Below are positions 6,002-7,523 of a stretch of DNA of 7,523 nucleotides, one piece after another. A program made the translations under genes and the position numbers. This stretch comes from Treponema sp. UBA1798 (GTDB taxonomy: Bacteria > Spirochaetota > Spirochaetia > Treponematales > Treponemataceae). Position 1 is the stretch's first letter. The number at the start of each line of letters is the position of its first letter. The stretch lies in the NCBI GenBank assembly GCA_002319875.1, contig DCFS01000320.1:1-7523 (forward strand). Reading direction: 5' to 3'. The notes below the pieces were generated by a model. It did not search any database, was not told the DNA's origin, and saw nothing but the letters and a program-made list of their open reading frames with translations.

Positions 6002-7372
6002 CTACCTTACACAAGCCTGACCGGCTTCCCGGAGATTTTTCAGTACAGGTATCGTTAATACAGCTGTCAGGGAAAATGCAAACAGATCTGACAGAGGCTG
6101 ACATATCATAATTCCTGTCAGTCCCCAAAATCTGGGGATTATCAAAAGCAACGGGATCAGAAACAATCCCTGACGGGCCATTGCAGTCAGCGTAGCCTGT
6201 GTATATTTGTTTATATTTTCAAGAAACATATTACTTATAACCATGAAACCAATAAGCGGAAACGAAATCCACTGTATGCGCAGTGTTTTAATGCCGACGC
6301 TCAGTACATCGTCCTGTCCGTGGCAAAAAAAATCTATAATCTGTGGCGCAAAAAACATGCCTGCAACCATGGCAACAGATAAAACACACGTAGAAACAAT
6401 AACACAAAAACAATATGCACGTTTTACACGGTTATATAATTTTGCACCATAATTAAAGCCACAGACAGGCTGGAACCCTTGTCCCAGACCAAGCATGGCA
6501 GCAAAAATCATAAATGAAAAACGCTGCACAATAGCCATCGCTGCAAGCGCAAAATCACCGTAGATACCGGCGGCCCGGTTTAAGACGATCATTGCAAGAC
6601 AGGCAAGAGCGTTACGGGAAAGAGACGGAACACCTCCCTGGACAACTGCAAAATATTTTTCCCTTGAAGGTTTGAAATTTGAAAGCCGGATCGTAATTGA
6701 AGAACTCTTTGTACTGCCGATCAGGAGGATACAGAAACTGATAAACTGGCTTATAATAGTAGCAAGGGCAGCTCCGCTGATTCCCATATGAAAGCCAAAA
6801 ATCAGCAGGGGATCCAATCCGATATTAAGAACAGCTCCGGTCGCAATTCCAAGCATTGCAAATAAGGCATTACCCTGAAACCTGAGCTGGTTATTTACCA
6901 CAAGGCTGGCCGTCATAAAAGGAGAGCCGATCAGTATTATACTCATATACTGGACTGCATACGGAAGGATAGTTTCTGTAGCACCAAGAAATCGGGCCAG
7001 GGGTTCAAGGAACAGAAAACCAAAAAAACAAATAAGACAGCCACCGGCAAAAGCGGAAAAAAAACCGACAGCAGACATCTCTTCTGCACTTCTGGTTTCT
7101 CTGGCTCCAAGCTTTCTGGAGATATAATTACCGCTGCCGTGTCCGAAGAAAAAACCAACAGCCTGAATAATAGCCATAAGTGAAAAAATAATACCGACTG
7201 CAGCAGTCGCACTTGCGTTAATACGAGCCATAAAGAACGTATCTGCCATATTGTATATTGAAGAAACCATCATGCTGATAATCGTCGGTACGGCAAGACT
7301 GAGAACAAGTTTTTCTACCGGTGTTTCCGTCATCTGTCTGTGTTTCAGGATACGTTTTTCATCATCTGTCAT
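6002..7372 (-). CDS. MATE-family (MepA-like) multidrug/cation antiporter
   Basis: A 456-aa inner-membrane protein, full length for the family (about 440-460 aa), with roughly twelve hydrophobic segments. MATE transporters export cationic drugs, dyes or metabolites in exchange for Na+ or H+. Signature stretches are PVEKLVLSLAVPTIISMMV at 18-36, YNMADTFFMARI at 40-51 (the usual YNIVDxxFIG position), LDPLLIFGFHMGISGAA at 186-202, and in the second half GLGQGFQPVCGFNYGA at 295-310, typical of the MepA/DinF-type subgroup. The two halves show the expected internal repeat. The ATG at 7372 has no clear ribosome site; an alternative ATG at codon 14 (MTETPVEK) would give a shorter N-terminus like that of many relatives, and it also lacks a strong site. 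The gene converges on the OmpA-like gene and appears to be its own transcription unit. The substrate cannot be told from sequence. Confidence 0.93.
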   Translation of the reverse strand: MTDDEKRILKHRQMTETPVEKLVLSLAVPTIISMMVSSIYNMADTFFMARINASATAAVGIIFSLMAIIQAVGFFFGHGSGNYISRKLGARETRSAEEMSAVGFFSAFAGGCLICFFGFLFLEPLARFLGATETILPYAVQYMSIILIGSPFMTASLVVNNQLRFQGNALFAMLGIATGAVLNIGLDPLLIFGFHMGISGAALATIISQFISFCILLIGSTKSSSITIRLSNFKPSREKYFAVVQGGVPSLSRNALACLAMIVLNRAAGIYGDFALAAMAIVQRFSFMIFAAMLGLGQGFQPVCGFNYGAKLYNRVKRAYCFCVIVSTCVLSVAMVAGMFFAPQIIDFFCHGQDDVLSVGIKTLRIQWISFPLIGFMVISNMFLENINKYTQATLTAMARQGLFLIPLLLIIPRFWGLTGIMICQPLSDLFAFSLTAVLTIPVLKNLREAGQACVR

Positions 7373-7390
7373 AATGTATGAAAATGTATC

Positions 7391-7410
7391 TGCTTTTTAA
7401 AAGAAAAGCA
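7391..7410. repeat. Short inverted repeat in the MATE upstream region
   Basis: TGCTTTT (7391-7397) and AAAAGCA (7404-7410) form a 7-bp stem with a 6-nt loop, about 20-40 nt before the MATE start. It is short and AT-rich, so chance is possible. If transcribed, it could form a leader hairpin near the ribosome site. Confidence 0.35.
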
Positions 7411-7414
7411 ATTG

Positions 7415-7453
7415 AGCCACTTTCAAAAATCTGTCAACTTTTTGAAAGTGGCT
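7415..7453. repeat. Perfect 15-bp inverted repeat upstream of the MATE gene
   Basis: AGCCACTTTCAAAAA (7415-7429) is exactly complementary to TTTTTGAAAGTGGCT (7439-7453), loop 9 nt. The loop holds TTGACA on the minus strand (7437-7432), a consensus -35, but the sequence 17-18 nt downstream (CAATTG/AATTGC) is a poor -10. Read leftward, the stem is followed by a pyrimidine-rich stretch (CTTTTCTTTT), so it could terminate a leftward gene beyond the right edge. Other readings are an operator or attenuator for MATE, or remnant ends of a small mobile element. Confidence 0.55.
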
Positions 7454-7455
7454 TT

Positions 7456-7502
7456 ATAGAATTTTTCAAACCCTTATATTACAAATATTTAAAAAATTCT
7501 AT
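7456..7502. repeat. 11-bp inverted repeat at the right edge
   Basis: ATAGAATTTTT (7456-7466) and AAAAATTCTAT (7492-7502) are exact inverted copies, 25 nt apart, directly next to the 15-bp inverted repeat. The surrounding 7373-7523 region is AT-rich and has no credible gene; short open frames there are under ten codons. Confidence 0.4.
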
Positions 7503-7523
7503 CATTACATCTAAGGTTGCGTT

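Noticed and set aside
7374..7400. Tiny rightward frame (ATG to TAA, 8 codons) next to the MATE start
   Set aside because: It is too short and has no ribosome site; consistent with chance.
1..7523. CRISPR array, tRNA, rRNA, prophage or insertion-sequence gene
   Set aside because: No regularly spaced direct repeats, no cloverleaf-like or rRNA-like stretch, and no transposase, integrase or phage protein motif were seen on either strand.

Overview
The window holds five complete or nearly complete protein genes plus one gene cut by the left edge. It looks like ordinary chromosomal DNA of a spirochaete, most likely a Treponema-type organism. The pointers are: lipoproteins with relaxed lipoboxes; GTG and TTG starts that overlap the preceding stop codon; many tetratricopeptide-type envelope proteins; and an OmpA-family protein whose three-part layout and non-canonical GHTADVG motif resemble the treponemal Tp0624 type (recalled from memory, not searched). 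Genus-level placement is an inference. No phage, plasmid, CRISPR, rRNA or tRNA signature was seen.

Layout. At the left, a leftward pair occupies 1-2271: a small polytopic membrane protein with an acidic cytosol-like tail (209 aa), followed with a GTGA stop/start overlap by a large TPR lipoprotein that runs off the left edge (548 codons visible). A 110-bp AT-rich divergent spacer (2272-2381) separates this pair from a rightward group. That group is a 351-aa lipoprotein with helical TPR-like repeats, a MltD-type lytic transglycosylase with a C-terminal LysM domain (TTGA overlap with the lipoprotein), and, after a 77-bp gap holding a perfect 14-bp hairpin, a 459-aa secreted protein ending in an OmpA-like domain. 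The rightward group converges on a leftward MATE-family transporter (6002-7372), with a hairpin in the 43-bp convergent gap. The last 150 bp is AT-rich, has no gene, and carries three inverted repeats.

How the genes may work together. Four or five of the products sit in or on the cell envelope. The transglycosylase cuts peptidoglycan, its LysM domain holds it there, the OmpA-like protein may dock to the wall or to partners, and the TPR lipoproteins are typical scaffolding partners. A peptidoglycan-remodelling or envelope-assembly module is therefore the simplest reading, but no direct partner relation can be proved from sequence alone. The MATE gene looks like a separate transcription unit. 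Nothing here is clearly a new defence or mobile system. The most unusual points are the modified OmpA peptidoglycan-binding motif and the inverted-repeat-rich right end.
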